DNA of 64,000 nt, taken from Asticcacaulis sp. EMRT-3. Lineage in GTDB: Bacteria; Pseudomonadota; Alphaproteobacteria; Caulobacterales; Caulobacteraceae. Below the pieces are notes generated by a model. It worked only from the letters and a program-made list of their open reading frames with translations, had not been told where the DNA came from and did no database searches. The stretch is from contig NZ_JASERT010000001.1 in NCBI RefSeq assembly GCF_030027245.1, positions 310,001-374,000 of the forward strand, read 5' to 3'. This document shows, piece by piece, positions 1 through 8,346 of the stretch (position 1 is the stretch's first letter; each line of letters starts with the position of its first letter). The position numbers and the translations under genes were made by a program.

Positions 1-306
1 GCCGGGTCGGATCGTTAAAATCAAGGAGATTCGGCGCAAGGTTGCGCCATTTCCGCCAGCGTGCTGGTAAAATGCGCGCGAGCCGTCGTCATGACGCTGT
101 ATTTTCATTTGACCAAAACCGGAACCGCTGTCTTAATGTTGGCGACAATCCGTTACTCTGGCTGCCTATGCTAAAGGGATTTGAGGATGACCGGGCCCAT
201 TACCCGGTGCTTTGATCCCGATCTGCTGCTACCGAGACGCATGATTGTTTGCGGAAGTTTTCGCTTCCGCGCCTCGATAACGGCTCGATGCATAAGGAGA
301 GCGCAC
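1..306. other. Intergenic region and cold-shock leader
   Basis: No convincing gene is visible. The part just before the cold-shock gene probably contains its promoter and an untranslated leader, and a GGAG ribosome-binding site lies next to the start. An open frame from 181 runs into the cold-shock gene, but its first 42 codons look like leader sequence because homology to the family begins only at the ATG at 307. Confidence 0.5.
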
Positions 307-510
307 ATGGCCGAAGGTACGGTCAAATGGTTCAACACCACCAAAGGCTACGGCTTCATCCAACCCGCTGACGGCGGTAATGATGTTTTTGTTCACATCT
401 CGGCTGTTCAGCACGCCGGCCTGCAAGGTCTGGCCGATGGCCAGAAGGTCGCTTATGAACTGCAAAACGAACGCGGCAAGACCGCTGCGGTCGATCTCAG
501 ACTGATCTGA
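307..510 (+). CDS. Cold-shock domain protein (CspA family)
   Basis: A 67-residue single cold-shock domain, the usual size of bacterial CspA proteins. The RNA-binding motifs are visible: KWFNTTKGYGFI (RNP1 region) followed by DVFVHISAV (RNP2 region). Family members bind single-stranded RNA and DNA as chaperones and act in the cytoplasm during cold shock or growth transitions. The start at 307 is chosen because MAEGTVKWF is the canonical N-terminus and GGAG lies just upstream. The gene is monocistronic, ending at a strong hairpin terminator. Whether it is cold-induced cannot be read from the sequence, although the long leader is typical of regulated csp genes. Confidence 0.96.
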   Translation: MAEGTVKWFNTTKGYGFIQPADGGNDVFVHISAVQHAGLQGLADGQKVAYELQNERGKTAAVDLRLI

Positions 511-533
511 TTTTCGTCGGCGAAGTTTAAAAG

Positions 534-567
534 AAACGCGGTTCGGTTTCCGGGCCGCGTTTTTTTA
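534..567 (+). terminator. Rho-independent terminator after the cold-shock gene
   Basis: An AAACGCGG / CCGCGTTT stem (534-541 and 555-562) runs into a T tract ending at 567. It closes the cold-shock transcript 23 bp after its stop codon and faces the convergent gluQ gene. Confidence 0.9.
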
Positions 568-576
568 TGCGCTATT

Positions 577-1380
577 TCAGGCCCTGGGCGTGTGTTCGAT
601 CATCGCCTTGATGTCCTGCGGTGTCAGCCCGTCGGCGCGGTAATCGCGCAGGGCTTTTGATCCCTTGCGCTTGGCGAGACGCCGCCCCTGATCGTCGAGC
701 AGCAGGGCGTGGTGGGCATAGATCGGCGTTGGCAGGCCGAGCAGGGCTTGCAGCAGCACCTGGGTGTGGGTGGCGTCATACAGATCGTGGCCGCGATGGA
801 TATGGGTAATCGCTTGCCGCGCATCGTCGATCACCACGCACAGATGATAGGCCACACCGATGTCCTTGCGGCCCAGGATCACATCGCCATTGATCGCCGG
901 ATCGGCCTTTTGCAAGCCGCGCCCGGCCTCGTTAAAGCTCAGATCGTCAAAGCGTGCGCCCAGATAGCGGCGGCAGGCGTCCAGTGACAGACGCCAGGCG
1001 GGCGGAGCGGTGCCTGCACCGGCGACCCCCGCATCCTCACCTTGCGGCGCGCTCAAGGCCGCTTCGGCCTCGCCTGAGCGCGGGCGGGCATCGGCATAGA
1101 GGACGCCCATTTCACGCAGGCGATCAAGCGCGGCGCGATAATCTTTCATGTGTGCGCTTTGGCGCAAAACGGGCTGCGGCCAGTCCAGCCCCAGCCCGTG
1201 CAGATCGTCATACATCGCCTGCTCATAATCAGGTCGGCAGCGCGTATGGTCGATGTCTTCGATGCGCAGAAGGAACTCGCCACCGTGCGCCTGCGCCGCC
1301 TCAAAAGCCGTCAGGGCGCTGAAGGCGTGGCCGAGATGCAGAAAGCCGGTGGGCGAGGGGGCGAAGCGGGTGCGATACAT
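577..1380 (-). CDS. gluQ: Glutamyl-Q tRNA(Asp) synthetase
   Basis: A truncated class I glutamyl-tRNA synthetase paralogue of 267 residues that lacks the anticodon-binding domain, as in the GluQ/YadB family. The family charges glutamate onto the queuosine base of tRNA(Asp). The catalytic start FAPSPTGFLHLGH (HIGH-type motif, residues 6-18) and a KMSKS-like KRKGS near the C-terminus are present. The start at 1380 is chosen so that the conserved Rossmann start lies at the N-terminus; an in-frame ATG 12 bases upstream is possible. Oddity: the cysteine cluster that binds zinc in E. coli GluQ is replaced by YADARPRSGEAEA, so a zinc site is not apparent. Confidence 0.93.
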   Translation of the reverse strand: MYRTRFAPSPTGFLHLGHAFSALTAFEAAQAHGGEFLLRIEDIDHTRCRPDYEQAMYDDLHGLGLDWPQPVLRQSAHMKDYRAALDRLREMGVLYADARPRSGEAEAALSAPQGEDAGVAGAGTAPPAWRLSLDACRRYLGARFDDLSFNEAGRGLQKADPAINGDVILGRKDIGVAYHLCVVIDDARQAITHIHRGHDLYDATHTQVLLQALLGLPTPIYAHHALLLDDQGRRLAKRKGSKALRDYRADGLTPQDIKAMIEHTPRA

Positions 1381-1539
1381 GCAGGGCAGCATAACGTCAC
1401 TGACGGAAAAAATTCACAAAGATTCGCATTTCTTTTCCACAGAATCGGGTTCACTCTTAGCCTGGAACTGAACCGCGTGGAGAAGGAGATACGTCTTCAA
1501 AACATGTTGTTTAAAGCGCCTGACATATCGGAGGCCGAT

Positions 1540-2100
1540 ATGCAGATCCTGAAAAGCCCGCCTTCCGACTGGCGCGCCCTGGTGCTGAACGCCGATTTCC
1601 GGCCCCTGTCCTATTATCCGCTGTCAACCAAGCCGTGGCAGGAGGTCGTCAAGGCCGTGTTCGAAGGCCGCGTCGATGTGGTTTCGACCTATGATGTCGA
1701 AATACACTCGCCTTCGATGCGGATGCGCCTGCCCAGTGTGGTGTCGCTCAAAACCTATATCGACCAGAACCGCCCGCCCGCCTTCACGCGCTATAATGTA
1801 TTCCTGCGCGACCGTTTCGTCTGCCAGTATTGTGGCGTGGGCCATGACCTGACCTTCGATCATGTCGTGCCGGTGTCGCAGGGCGGCAAAAGCACCTGGA
1901 CCAATATCCTGACGGCCTGTGCGCCGTGCAATCTGCGCAAAGGGGGAAAAACACCCCGGCAGGCAGGCATGATGCCGACACAGAATCCACACCGCCCGAC
2001 AATGTATCAGTTGCAGGAGCGCGGCCGGTCGTTTCCCCCTCACTATCTGCACGAAAGTTGGATAGATTACCTCTATTGGGATACGCCGCTCGAACCCTGA
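1540..2100 (+). CDS. HNH endonuclease family protein
   Basis: A protein of 186 residues with an N-terminal block beginning ALVLNADFRPLSYYPLS and a C-terminal zinc-bound HNH fold: CQYCG, then FDHVVPVSQGG with the catalytic His, then CAPCN. This composition is typical of a widespread, chromosomally conserved alphaproteobacterial HNH family of unknown physiological role. The start at 1540 is preferred over the in-frame ATG at 1504. GGAGG lies five bases upstream of 1540, and relatives begin about 13 residues before ALVLNAD. It runs divergently from gluQ and is not in an obvious mobile context, so it is more likely a housekeeping nuclease than a homing enzyme. Confidence 0.9.
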   Translation: MQILKSPPSDWRALVLNADFRPLSYYPLSTKPWQEVVKAVFEGRVDVVSTYDVEIHSPSMRMRLPSVVSLKTYIDQNRPPAFTRYNVFLRDRFVCQYCGVGHDLTFDHVVPVSQGGKSTWTNILTACAPCNLRKGGKTPRQAGMMPTQNPHRPTMYQLQERGRSFPPHYLHESWIDYLYWDTPLEP

Positions 2101-2134
2101 GGGCCTATCCGCAGCAAGAGGGGGCTTGCGGGGC

Positions 2135-2449
2135 ATGTCGCCTGTCAGGTTTGAAACGGATCAGGGCGGCTTTGGCAGGGTGCGCTTCCCGCGCCCGAAG
2201 GGGTGTTCGCGCCTGCCGCTGGAGCCCTTGCAGGCGGCGTTGGAAGCCACGCTCCATGTCCGGTTTGAAACGCGCCGTGAACGGCTGTTCGGCCCGCCTG
2301 TCCTAAGCTTCGTCTATATGGGCGAGCGCGTGAAACTGCGGATGCTCGATACGGGCGATGCGCAGATCGATCTGTCGGCCGCCGATGACGAGATGCGCGA
2401 AACCCTTATTGAGCATCTCCGCCAGAGTGACGATTTCGAGCAGATTTGA
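2135..2449 (+). CDS. Conserved-looking hypothetical protein
   Basis: A small protein of about 104 residues that I do not recognise. It starts MSPVRFETDQGG and ends with an acidic helix-like tail (ETLIEHLRQSDDFEQI). It follows the HNH gene by 34 bp on the same strand and is probably cotranscribed. Codon usage is GC-rich like its neighbours. No signal peptide, membrane segment or metal motif is seen. The start could also be the ATG at 2126. Evidence that it is real is limited to the open frame, the position and the well-behaved composition. Confidence 0.55.
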   Translation: MSPVRFETDQGGFGRVRFPRPKGCSRLPLEPLQAALEATLHVRFETRRERLFGPPVLSFVYMGERVKLRMLDTGDAQIDLSAADDEMRETLIEHLRQSDDFEQI

Positions 2450-2471
2450 GGCGCGCCTCATGCCGCTGGCT

Positions 2472-2828
2472 TCAGGTTTGCGGCGGATAGGTTCCGTGTC
2501 CCTCGATGACCAGATCGCCGTCGAATTTCAACACTTCGCTGACGCGCACGCCGCCCTGATTACGATACAGGATCACCACATGATCAATACCGGAAAACAC
2601 GGTTTCTATCGTAAAATGCAGGTCAGGCAGGGCCTGTAATCCGGCGCGCCAGTAGTCACGAATCCGCGCCTTGCCCTGAAGCTTTCCCCCGCTGTCGGGG
2701 AGCAGGCGCACGGCAAATGGTGAGGTGAAGATGGCGTCGTCGTGGAAGTGCGCCAGCACGCGCTCTATGTCGCGCGTATTCCAGGCGTCGGCCCAGTCAC
2801 GGGCAAAGAGGGCAGGGTCACCTATCAT
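2472..2828 (-). CDS. NTF2-like (SnoaL-type) small protein
   Basis: A 118-residue protein with the pattern of an NTF2-like alpha+beta cone. An N-terminal helix (ALFARDWADAWNTRDIERVLAHF) precedes HDDAIFTSPFA, then GKARIRDYWRAGLQALPDLHFTI, and finally a strand-rich C-terminus. SnoaL/NTF2-like proteins are either small enzymes (cyclases, isomerases) or ligand-binding domains, and the substrate cannot be predicted. It stands alone on the minus strand, convergent with 2135-2449. Confidence 0.85.
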   Translation of the reverse strand: MIGDPALFARDWADAWNTRDIERVLAHFHDDAIFTSPFAVRLLPDSGGKLQGKARIRDYWRAGLQALPDLHFTIETVFSGIDHVVILYRNQGGVRVSEVLKFDGDLVIEGHGTYPPQT

Positions 2829-2905
2829 GCGAGGCTCTTTTCACATCAGTGCTTTGGGCAAATCCTAACGTCATGGTGATGCGCTGACAAGTAGCTGGTT
2901 GATCC

Positions 2906-4174
2906 TTAACTGAACTGCAACCACAGCATCACAACAGCCGCAACCGTCATCAGCAGAAAGGCCAGTCCGCCAAACAGGTTCGACCAGACGCCATTGGTAT
3001 AGTCGCCCATCACCTTCTTGTTGTTGGAAATATGCAGCACGATGGCGATGATGACCGGCGCGGTCAGGCCATAGAGGGTGGCCGACCAGATCAGGGCGCG
3101 AACCGCACCGATCTCGGTATAGTTGATGCCCAGCCCGATCAGCATGGCCACAACGAGAATGGCGTAGAAGGCCGGGGCCTCGTGCATCTTGCGATCCAGC
3201 CCCTCCTGCCAGTCGAAGGCCTCGGCCACCAGATAGGATAAGGAACCGGCCAGCACCGGTATGGCCAGGAAGCCCGTGCCGATAATGCCGATGGCAAACA
3301 GGTAATAGGCCGCCGGGCCCGCCAGCGGTTTCAGAGCCTGTGCCGCCTGTTCCACCGTGTCGATGCGGTGGATGCCGGCATTGAACAGAACCGTACCGGC
3401 GGTCAGGATGATGAAGAACATGACGATATTGGAAAACAACATGCCGAAATCGACATCGAAGCCCATCCTTTCTATATCGTGCTTATCGATGCGCACCCGC
3501 TTTTGCGTCTTCGATGCTTCGACCTCCATCGTGGCCTGCCAGAAGAACAGATAGGGCGAAATCGTCGTGCCGAGAATGGCCACCAGCATGGCGACGAAAG
3601 GGGCGTCGAAATGCAGGGTGGGCACGAATGTGTGGTGCAGCACCAAGGGCCAGTCGGTTTTGACCAGAAACGGCACCACCAGATAGACCAGCAGCACCGC
3701 GCATAGCCATTTCAACACGGCGGCGAACTTCGCATAGGGCAGCCAGATGATCGCCAGCAGGGTGACGCCGGTAAAACCGACGCTATAGGTGAGGGCGGGT
3801 ATTTGCGGCGCCACCAGATGCGCCACCGCGCCCATGCCGGCAATATCAGCACCGATATTGAGCACAATGGCCGGAAAGCTGAAAATCACCATCAGCCACA
3901 GGACGGGCCGGGGGTAATGGCGGCGCAGAATGCCGGTCAGGCCCTGCTGCGTCACCAGCCCGATGCGCGCACACATTTCCTGCACCGCCGCCATCAGCGG
4001 AAAGGTGACCAGCGCCGTCCACAGAGTCAGCAGGCCGAACTGCGCCCCGGCCTGACTGTAGGTGGCGATACCGGAGGGATCGTCATCGGACGCACCGGTG
4101 ACAAGACCGGGGCCGAAGCTTTTCAGCAAGGCCATGAAGCCCTTGGCGGGCGGAGATTTTGGTGAATCGCTCAT
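2906..4174 (-). CDS. Nramp-related divalent metal transporter
   Basis: A 422-residue inner-membrane protein with about 11 hydrophobic segments and the Nramp fold signature near the N-terminus (FGPGLVTGASDDDPSGIATY). Nramp proteins import divalent metals with proton coupling. The two unwound helices that bind metal are non-standard. The canonical DPGN of helix 1 reads DPSG, and the canonical MPH of helix 6 reads SPY (in GTTISPYLFFWQ), so the metal-binding Asn and Met are absent. This resembles the Nramp-related branch reported to handle harder ions such as magnesium, so calling it MntH would be unsafe. It lies 19 bp downstream of coq7 on the same strand. Confidence 0.9.
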   Translation of the reverse strand: MSDSPKSPPAKGFMALLKSFGPGLVTGASDDDPSGIATYSQAGAQFGLLTLWTALVTFPLMAAVQEMCARIGLVTQQGLTGILRRHYPRPVLWLMVIFSFPAIVLNIGADIAGMGAVAHLVAPQIPALTYSVGFTGVTLLAIIWLPYAKFAAVLKWLCAVLLVYLVVPFLVKTDWPLVLHHTFVPTLHFDAPFVAMLVAILGTTISPYLFFWQATMEVEASKTQKRVRIDKHDIERMGFDVDFGMLFSNIVMFFIILTAGTVLFNAGIHRIDTVEQAAQALKPLAGPAAYYLFAIGIIGTGFLAIPVLAGSLSYLVAEAFDWQEGLDRKMHEAPAFYAILVVAMLIGLGINYTEIGAVRALIWSATLYGLTAPVIIAIVLHISNNKKVMGDYTNGVWSNLFGGLAFLLMTVAAVVMLWLQFS

Positions 4175-4193
4175 TCCCCCCCCTTCATGCGAC

Positions 4194-4748
4194 CTAAATT
4201 TTTTCGCTGATTTTTATAGCGAGCCGGCAACCGGTCTTGATCACCGCCGACAACAGCGGATAGGCTAGGGCTTCGTGCGCCCCCTGATCGACGGCGTGAT
4301 CGTGATGGCCCAGTTCGTCATCGCGGAACCCGGCCAGCCTGCGTGACAGGTCGGGATCGCTGTCGGCCAGTTCCGCCACCTGTTCGGCATAGTGATCGCC
4401 GATCACGCTTTCCACCGCCTCGGTGCAGGCGTGGGCGGCCTTTTCACCGAGCAGGGCCGTGCCAATGCCTAAGCCTGTGGCGGCCACGCGCCATAATGGC
4501 GTCATCAGGGTGGGGCGCACCGCTTTTTCGCGCAGCAGGGCCTCGAAGGCGTCGAGATGCACCTGTTCCTCGCCCTGCATCCGGCTGAAGGTTTCGCTCA
4601 AATCTTTCAGCGGCGTTTCGGAAAAGACGAGGCTCTGGCCCCTGTAGATATGCACGGCAGCCAGTTCACCGGCGTGATCGACGCGCAGGATTTCCTCAAG
4701 GCGGCGGCGCTGTTCGCCCGCGCCGGGATGCGGTGGGGCGGCGCTCAT
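4194..4748 (-). CDS. coq7: Demethoxyubiquinone hydroxylase (Coq7)
   Basis: A 184-residue di-iron monooxygenase that performs a late ring hydroxylation in ubiquinone biosynthesis at the membrane. The four-helix di-iron ligands are visible: DHAGELAAVHIY (first Glu), GEEQVHLDAFE (ExxH), ACTEAVESVIGDHY, and RDDELGHHDHA (ExxH). The length matches the bacterial family. Its start overlaps the dsbB stop by four bases (ATGA), implying translational coupling in a yqaA-dsbB-coq7 operon. Other ubiquinone genes (ubiA, ubiD) lie elsewhere in this window. Confidence 0.97.
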   Translation of the reverse strand: MSAAPPHPGAGEQRRRLEEILRVDHAGELAAVHIYRGQSLVFSETPLKDLSETFSRMQGEEQVHLDAFEALLREKAVRPTLMTPLWRVAATGLGIGTALLGEKAAHACTEAVESVIGDHYAEQVAELADSDPDLSRRLAGFRDDELGHHDHAVDQGAHEALAYPLLSAVIKTGCRLAIKISEKI

Positions 4749-5299
4749 AACATCCTCCGGCGGCCGGGACGCAGGCGCAGCGAAGCCAGCAGGCTTAAGC
4801 AGGCCAGAATCGTGGAGATGATCGCGTTATAACCCGCCATCGACAGGCCGAACTTGCGCCATTGCGCCACATCGCACATCGGCGCCTTGGTGACGGCGCC
4901 CGCCAGGAAGGCGGCCATCTGGTCGAGGCTGACTTCGCCGCCCGACGCCGTGCAGCTTTGCGGGCCGCGCCACCACTTGACCTCGACCCCGGCATGGAAA
5001 AAGGCCAGAGCCGCACCGGTCAGAAAGATGGCGAACAGCACGAAGGAAAAGGCGCGCGGCGGCCCCTTGGCTCCGGTAAACAGCGCCCAGACGCTGGCCA
5101 CCAGCGCCACGGCGGAGGCCATCCAGTAGATGTCGCGCTGTTTCAGGCAGAGATGGCAGGGGGCGAGATGACCAAAGAGCTGGAACGACCAGGCTGTGGC
5201 CAGCATGGCTAGCGACACGATCAGAGCCGTGATGCTCCACCAGCGGCCAAAAGCGAGCATCAGCTTTTTGCCGACCTTGTTCGATTTGGGAGCCTGCAT
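4745..5299 (-). CDS. dsbB: Disulfide bond formation protein B
   Basis: A 184-residue protein with four hydrophobic helices. The CHLC motif (Cys48, Cys51) sits after helix 1 and a second cysteine pair (Cys116, Cys142) lies in the second periplasmic loop, the arrangement of DsbB. DsbB reoxidises periplasmic DsbA with quinone as acceptor, so linkage to coq7 makes metabolic sense. The start at 5299 is chosen because the longer open frame upstream overlaps yqaA. Spacing to yqaA is 17 bp. The DsbA-like proteins at 42.2-44.2 kb are possible partners. Confidence 0.94.
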   Translation of the reverse strand: MQAPKSNKVGKKLMLAFGRWWSITALIVSLAMLATAWSFQLFGHLAPCHLCLKQRDIYWMASAVALVASVWALFTGAKGPPRAFSFVLFAIFLTGAALAFFHAGVEVKWWRGPQSCTASGGEVSLDQMAAFLAGAVTKAPMCDVAQWRKFGLSMAGYNAIISTILACLSLLASLRLRPGRRRML

Positions 5300-5316
5300 T
5301 GCGATCCTGTTTTGGC

Positions 5317-5898
5317 CTATTTCGCCATGAGTTTGACGATGACGAAGCCTAGCACGGTTACCGCCAGAACAATAGCGCTGACAAGATAGATACGTTTTTC
5401 GATGACGGCGGTGATTTCCGGCCCGAAGCGTTTGAAAAGGAAAGCGACGAGGAAAAAGCGCGTGGTGCGGGTAATGGCCGAGGAGATGGCAAACCATAAA
5501 AGCGAAAACTGCGCCAGCCCCGCCGCAATGGTGACCAGCTTATAGGGAATCGGCGTCAAGCCCTTGATCAGGATGACCCAGACGCCCCATTTGTTAAAAA
5601 AGCGATGAAATTCGGCCAGACCATTGGGGTGGCCGAACAAGGCCAGTATCCAGTGGCCGAGCGGCTGGACATAATAGCCGATAGCATAGCCCAGGAAGCC
5701 GCCGAGCACGGAAAAGACCGAGCAGATGGCCGCCAGTCGCCAGGCTTTTTCGGGCTTGGCCAGCACCAGCGGCGCCAGCATGACATCGGGCGGCAGGGGG
5801 AAAAACGAGGCTTCGGCAAAGGCGATAACGGCGAGCGCCGTCTCGGCATAGGGCCCGCGGGCCAGGCGGATCATCCAGTTATACAGGGGACGCAGCAC
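5317..5898 (-). CDS. yqaA: YqaA/DedA-like membrane protein
   Basis: A 193-residue integral membrane protein of the small YqaA branch of the DedA/SNARE-associated (VTT) group. FAEASFFPLPPDVML and KGLTPIPYKLVTIAAGL match the re-entrant hairpin motifs of this family. Members are linked to membrane lipid homeostasis, but the specific substrate is unknown here. Translation probably starts at the GTG at 5898. It heads the apparent operon yqaA-dsbB-coq7, possibly with the Nramp gene. Confidence 0.9.
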   Translation of the reverse strand: MLRPLYNWMIRLARGPYAETALAVIAFAEASFFPLPPDVMLAPLVLAKPEKAWRLAAICSVFSVLGGFLGYAIGYYVQPLGHWILALFGHPNGLAEFHRFFNKWGVWVILIKGLTPIPYKLVTIAAGLAQFSLLWFAISSAITRTTRFFLVAFLFKRFGPEITAVIEKRIYLVSAIVLAVTVLGFVIVKLMAK

Positions 5899-6149
5899 GT
5901 CAGTCTCGCTTTTGCAACAGAAGCCTCCCCCTTAACAGGTGCGGCGGCGCTTGTCGCGGGTCTTGTCACAAATGCGTAAAACGCATTGAAAAAGTTTTAC
6001 TCTATCCCTATTCCGGCCCTTGACCCTCTTGCCATTTGCGTAGCGGAATCGCATTAGACGGAGGTATCGGGTCAGCACCAGACCCGATCTGTCACAGGCG
6101 CAGGGGCGCAGCCATACAAGAACAAGCCTCATTATTTAGGAAACGCTTC

Positions 6150-6611
6150 ATGACCCAGACCCTGCCCATTCTGGACGACTATATGCCCTACCGGCTTGCC
6201 GTTGCGTCAAGCGCGGTCAGCACCCTGATCGCCACGGCTTATGAAAGCCTGTATGGCCTGAAAATCCCCGAATGGCGGCTGATCTTCGTGCTGCACGAAG
6301 ACGGCCCCACCACCCAGCAGGCGCTGGTCAAGCGCTCCGGCATGGACAAGGTGACGATTTCGCGCGCCGCACAAGGGCTGGCCAAGCGCCGCCTGATCAC
6401 CCGCGCCCCGCATGAGCATGATGGCCGTTCGCATCACCTGATTCTCACCGCCGAGGGCGAGCGCCTCTATGCCGATGTCGCCCCGGCGGCGGCCGAGCAT
6501 GAGCGCATCATGCTGGCCGATTTCACGCCGGACGAGGTGGCGCAGTTCAAGAAACTGCTGCGCCGTGTCGAGGATGCCGCGCTGAAAGCCCAAAATGACG
6601 GTGCGCGCTGA
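6150..6611 (+). CDS. MarR-family transcriptional regulator
   Basis: A 153-residue protein with a winged helix-turn-helix. WRLIFVLHEDGPTTQQALVKRSGMDKVTISRAAQGLAKRRLITR is the recognition region and DGRSHHLILTAEGERLY is the wing. MarR proteins are dimeric repressors or activators that often respond to small phenolic ligands. The start follows a 250-bp gap divergent from yqaA, so it may regulate that operon or itself, but no clear operator palindrome was identified. The ligand is unknown. Confidence 0.93.
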   Translation: MTQTLPILDDYMPYRLAVASSAVSTLIATAYESLYGLKIPEWRLIFVLHEDGPTTQQALVKRSGMDKVTISRAAQGLAKRRLITRAPHEHDGRSHHLILTAEGERLYADVAPAAAEHERIMLADFTPDEVAQFKKLLRRVEDAALKAQNDGAR

Positions 6612-6718
6612 TCATGGCCTTTTGCGATCCGCCAAATACGGGTTGCGCGCTGGTGCAGAGCTTGACAATCTGTTAACCTTTGCCGAAGGCCGGTGGTGAT
6701 GAGCGGAAGGGGGGCGAC

Positions 6719-7501
6719 ATGCAGGATAATTTCGATGTGCCCGCCGCAGCGAACGATTTCCCCGTCGATCCGGTCATAAATCACCATTTTCTGGCCTGGC
6801 TGGTGCTGATCGCCATAGTTGTGATCGCCACCGCCACCCTGACGCTTATTTATAAATGGGCGGAATGGCAGGTGCGCAAAGGTCTGGGCGAGGGCATCGA
6901 TGCGCGCGCCGCCCTGATCGGCAAGGCCCTGGCCTGCGCCGCCGAAGCGCGTCAGGAACAGCAGGTGGCGCTGGCCAAGGAGGCGCGCGGCGTGATAGGC
7001 GAACAGTTTGGCCGGACTTTGGCCCTCAGCGGCGATCTCAACAAGGTGGTCGATAAGCTGAACAAGGCGCTGGAAGGCACGCGCGAGGAAGAGGCTGTGC
7101 CTGGGCCGGGCCTGCCGCATGGCGCGGTGATCAGCGGCGGCACGGTGATCAATATCGCCGTGGCCAATGGCGCGGTGAGCCCCGCGCCCGCCGCTCAGGT
7201 CAGCCCTTTGGTCAGCCCCGTGGCTGTGGCCCCCGTAACTCCGGCAGAAGGCGATGAGCGGATGAGCGCCGATGAACAGAGCGAGGCCCTGTGGCGCGCC
7301 ATCCAGAAACTGTTCAGCTTCTGGCGCAATCTCAGCGTGGTCAGCGCGGCCTTCCGGGCGGCGCAACAGCAATTGCTGTACTCTCCGGCATGGGAAGCTC
7401 CCGAAGAGAGCCATCACGACACGCCGCCGGCCGGTTTCTGGTCACGCTTTAAAAGCGGTTCTGCTAAGCCCGTGCCGCACCCTGGCGGGCACAGGCGATG
7501 A
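6719..7501 (+). CDS. Single-pass membrane protein of unknown function (first of a coupled pair)
   Basis: A protein of 260 residues. It has a short N-terminal tail, one strong membrane helix (FLAWLVLIAIVVIATATLTL), then a charged helical cytoplasmic region, an Ala/Pro/Val linker, and a C-terminal block LWRAIQKLFSFWRN. No family is recognised. The start at 6719 is chosen because AGGGGGG lies just upstream; a longer frame from a TTG at 6680 is less likely. Its stop overlaps the next start by four bases (ATGA). The next protein has the same architecture, so the two are probably diverged paralogues acting together. Confidence 0.82.
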   Translation: MQDNFDVPAAANDFPVDPVINHHFLAWLVLIAIVVIATATLTLIYKWAEWQVRKGLGEGIDARAALIGKALACAAEARQEQQVALAKEARGVIGEQFGRTLALSGDLNKVVDKLNKALEGTREEEAVPGPGLPHGAVISGGTVINIAVANGAVSPAPAAQVSPLVSPVAVAPVTPAEGDERMSADEQSEALWRAIQKLFSFWRNLSVVSAAFRAAQQQLLYSPAWEAPEESHHDTPPAGFWSRFKSGSAKPVPHPGGHRR

Positions 7502-8313
7502 ACAGCGATTTCGGGGATAGCTTCGGCGGGCCAGCCAGCGATTACGCCACCTATCATCAGGGCGTGGATCCCCTGCTGATCATGCTGCTGGTCGTCTTCG
7601 CCATCGTGCTGGCCGGGTTTATCGGCCTGATCGTTTATATGGGGCGACAGCGCGGCTACCGGCGGCTGCTGACCGAGCGCAGGGCGGCGGCGGTCGCCAT
7701 TTACGACAGCGTGCGCTTCCATCTCGATCAGGCGCTCAAATCGCCGGGCGGGGCGGTGCTGGAGCGCGGGCGCGAGGTGGCCGAGGTGATCGAGGCGCGG
7801 CTGGGTTACGTGCTGGCGCTGAAAAACCGGCCGGGCAAGCTGATCGAGGAACTCGACAAGGCGCTGGCCGGTGAAAAGCCGAAGCCGGTGGCCGATCCGG
7901 CCCCGCTCAAGGTCAAGGTGCCCCTGCCGACCGAAACCCACTATCTCGAAGTGTGGAAAGCCTTGCAGGAACTGAACCGGCTTTGGGACGACAGGCCGCG
8001 CATCATGGCCATGATCGAGGCGGCGCAGGCCGAACTGGCGCAGCGTCCGCCAAAAGAGAAGGCGCATGAGGCTCATAAGGTGGCGCAGGCTCCGGTCGCC
8101 GAAACGGTGGTGGCGGCCATCGACGCGGCGCTGGCTGATAAGCAGGCGGGGCAGGCAGGGCAGGCAGGGCAGGCGGGTAATGCGCCCGATCCCGATCCCG
8201 ATCCGCCCAAACCGCGCAAAAAACGGCGCGACAAAAGCGATGATGATGGTAAGAACGCTGGCGGCAAGCGCAAATCGGGCCTGCCGCCGCATAAACGCAA
8301 TATGCTGGCCTGA
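7498..8313 (+). CDS. Single-pass membrane protein of unknown function (second of a coupled pair)
   Basis: A protein of 271 residues with one N-terminal membrane helix (LLIMLLVVFAIVLAGFIGLI), a helical cytoplasmic part and a block VWKALQELNRLWDD that matches LWRAIQKLFSFWRN of the preceding protein. The C-terminus carries a low-complexity QAG repeat and an Asp-Pro repeat, then a very basic tail (KPRKKRRDKS and KRKSGLPPHKRN) that could bind nucleic acid or acidic surfaces. It is translationally coupled to 6719-7501. I cannot assign a function; a two-component membrane complex is an inference from the coupling and shared layout. Confidence 0.82.
   Translation: MNSDFGDSFGGPASDYATYHQGVDPLLIMLLVVFAIVLAGFIGLIVYMGRQRGYRRLLTERRAAAVAIYDSVRFHLDQALKSPGGAVLERGREVAEVIEARLGYVLALKNRPGKLIEELDKALAGEKPKPVADPAPLKVKVPLPTETHYLEVWKALQELNRLWDDRPRIMAMIEAAQAELAQRPPKEKAHEAHKVAQAPVAETVVAAIDAALADKQAGQAGQAGQAGNAPDPDPDPPKPRKKRRDKSDDDGKNAGGKRKSGLPPHKRNMLA
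8142..8202 (+). repeat. Short in-frame tandem repeats
   Basis: Four 9-bp units of the form GCAGGC(G/A)GG at 8142-8177 encode Gln-Ala-Gly repeats. They are followed by three CCCGAT units at 8185-8202 encoding Pro-Asp repeats. Both periods are multiples of three, so copy-number change by slippage would keep the frame and alter only the linker before the basic tail. Confidence 0.85.
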
Positions 8314-8346
8314 CGGGCAGCTTTAAGCGGGAGTACCAGATTTATC

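Noticed and set aside
2906..4174. Naming the Nramp homologue mntH
   Set aside because: Both metal-binding motifs differ from MntH, so manganese transport cannot be assumed.
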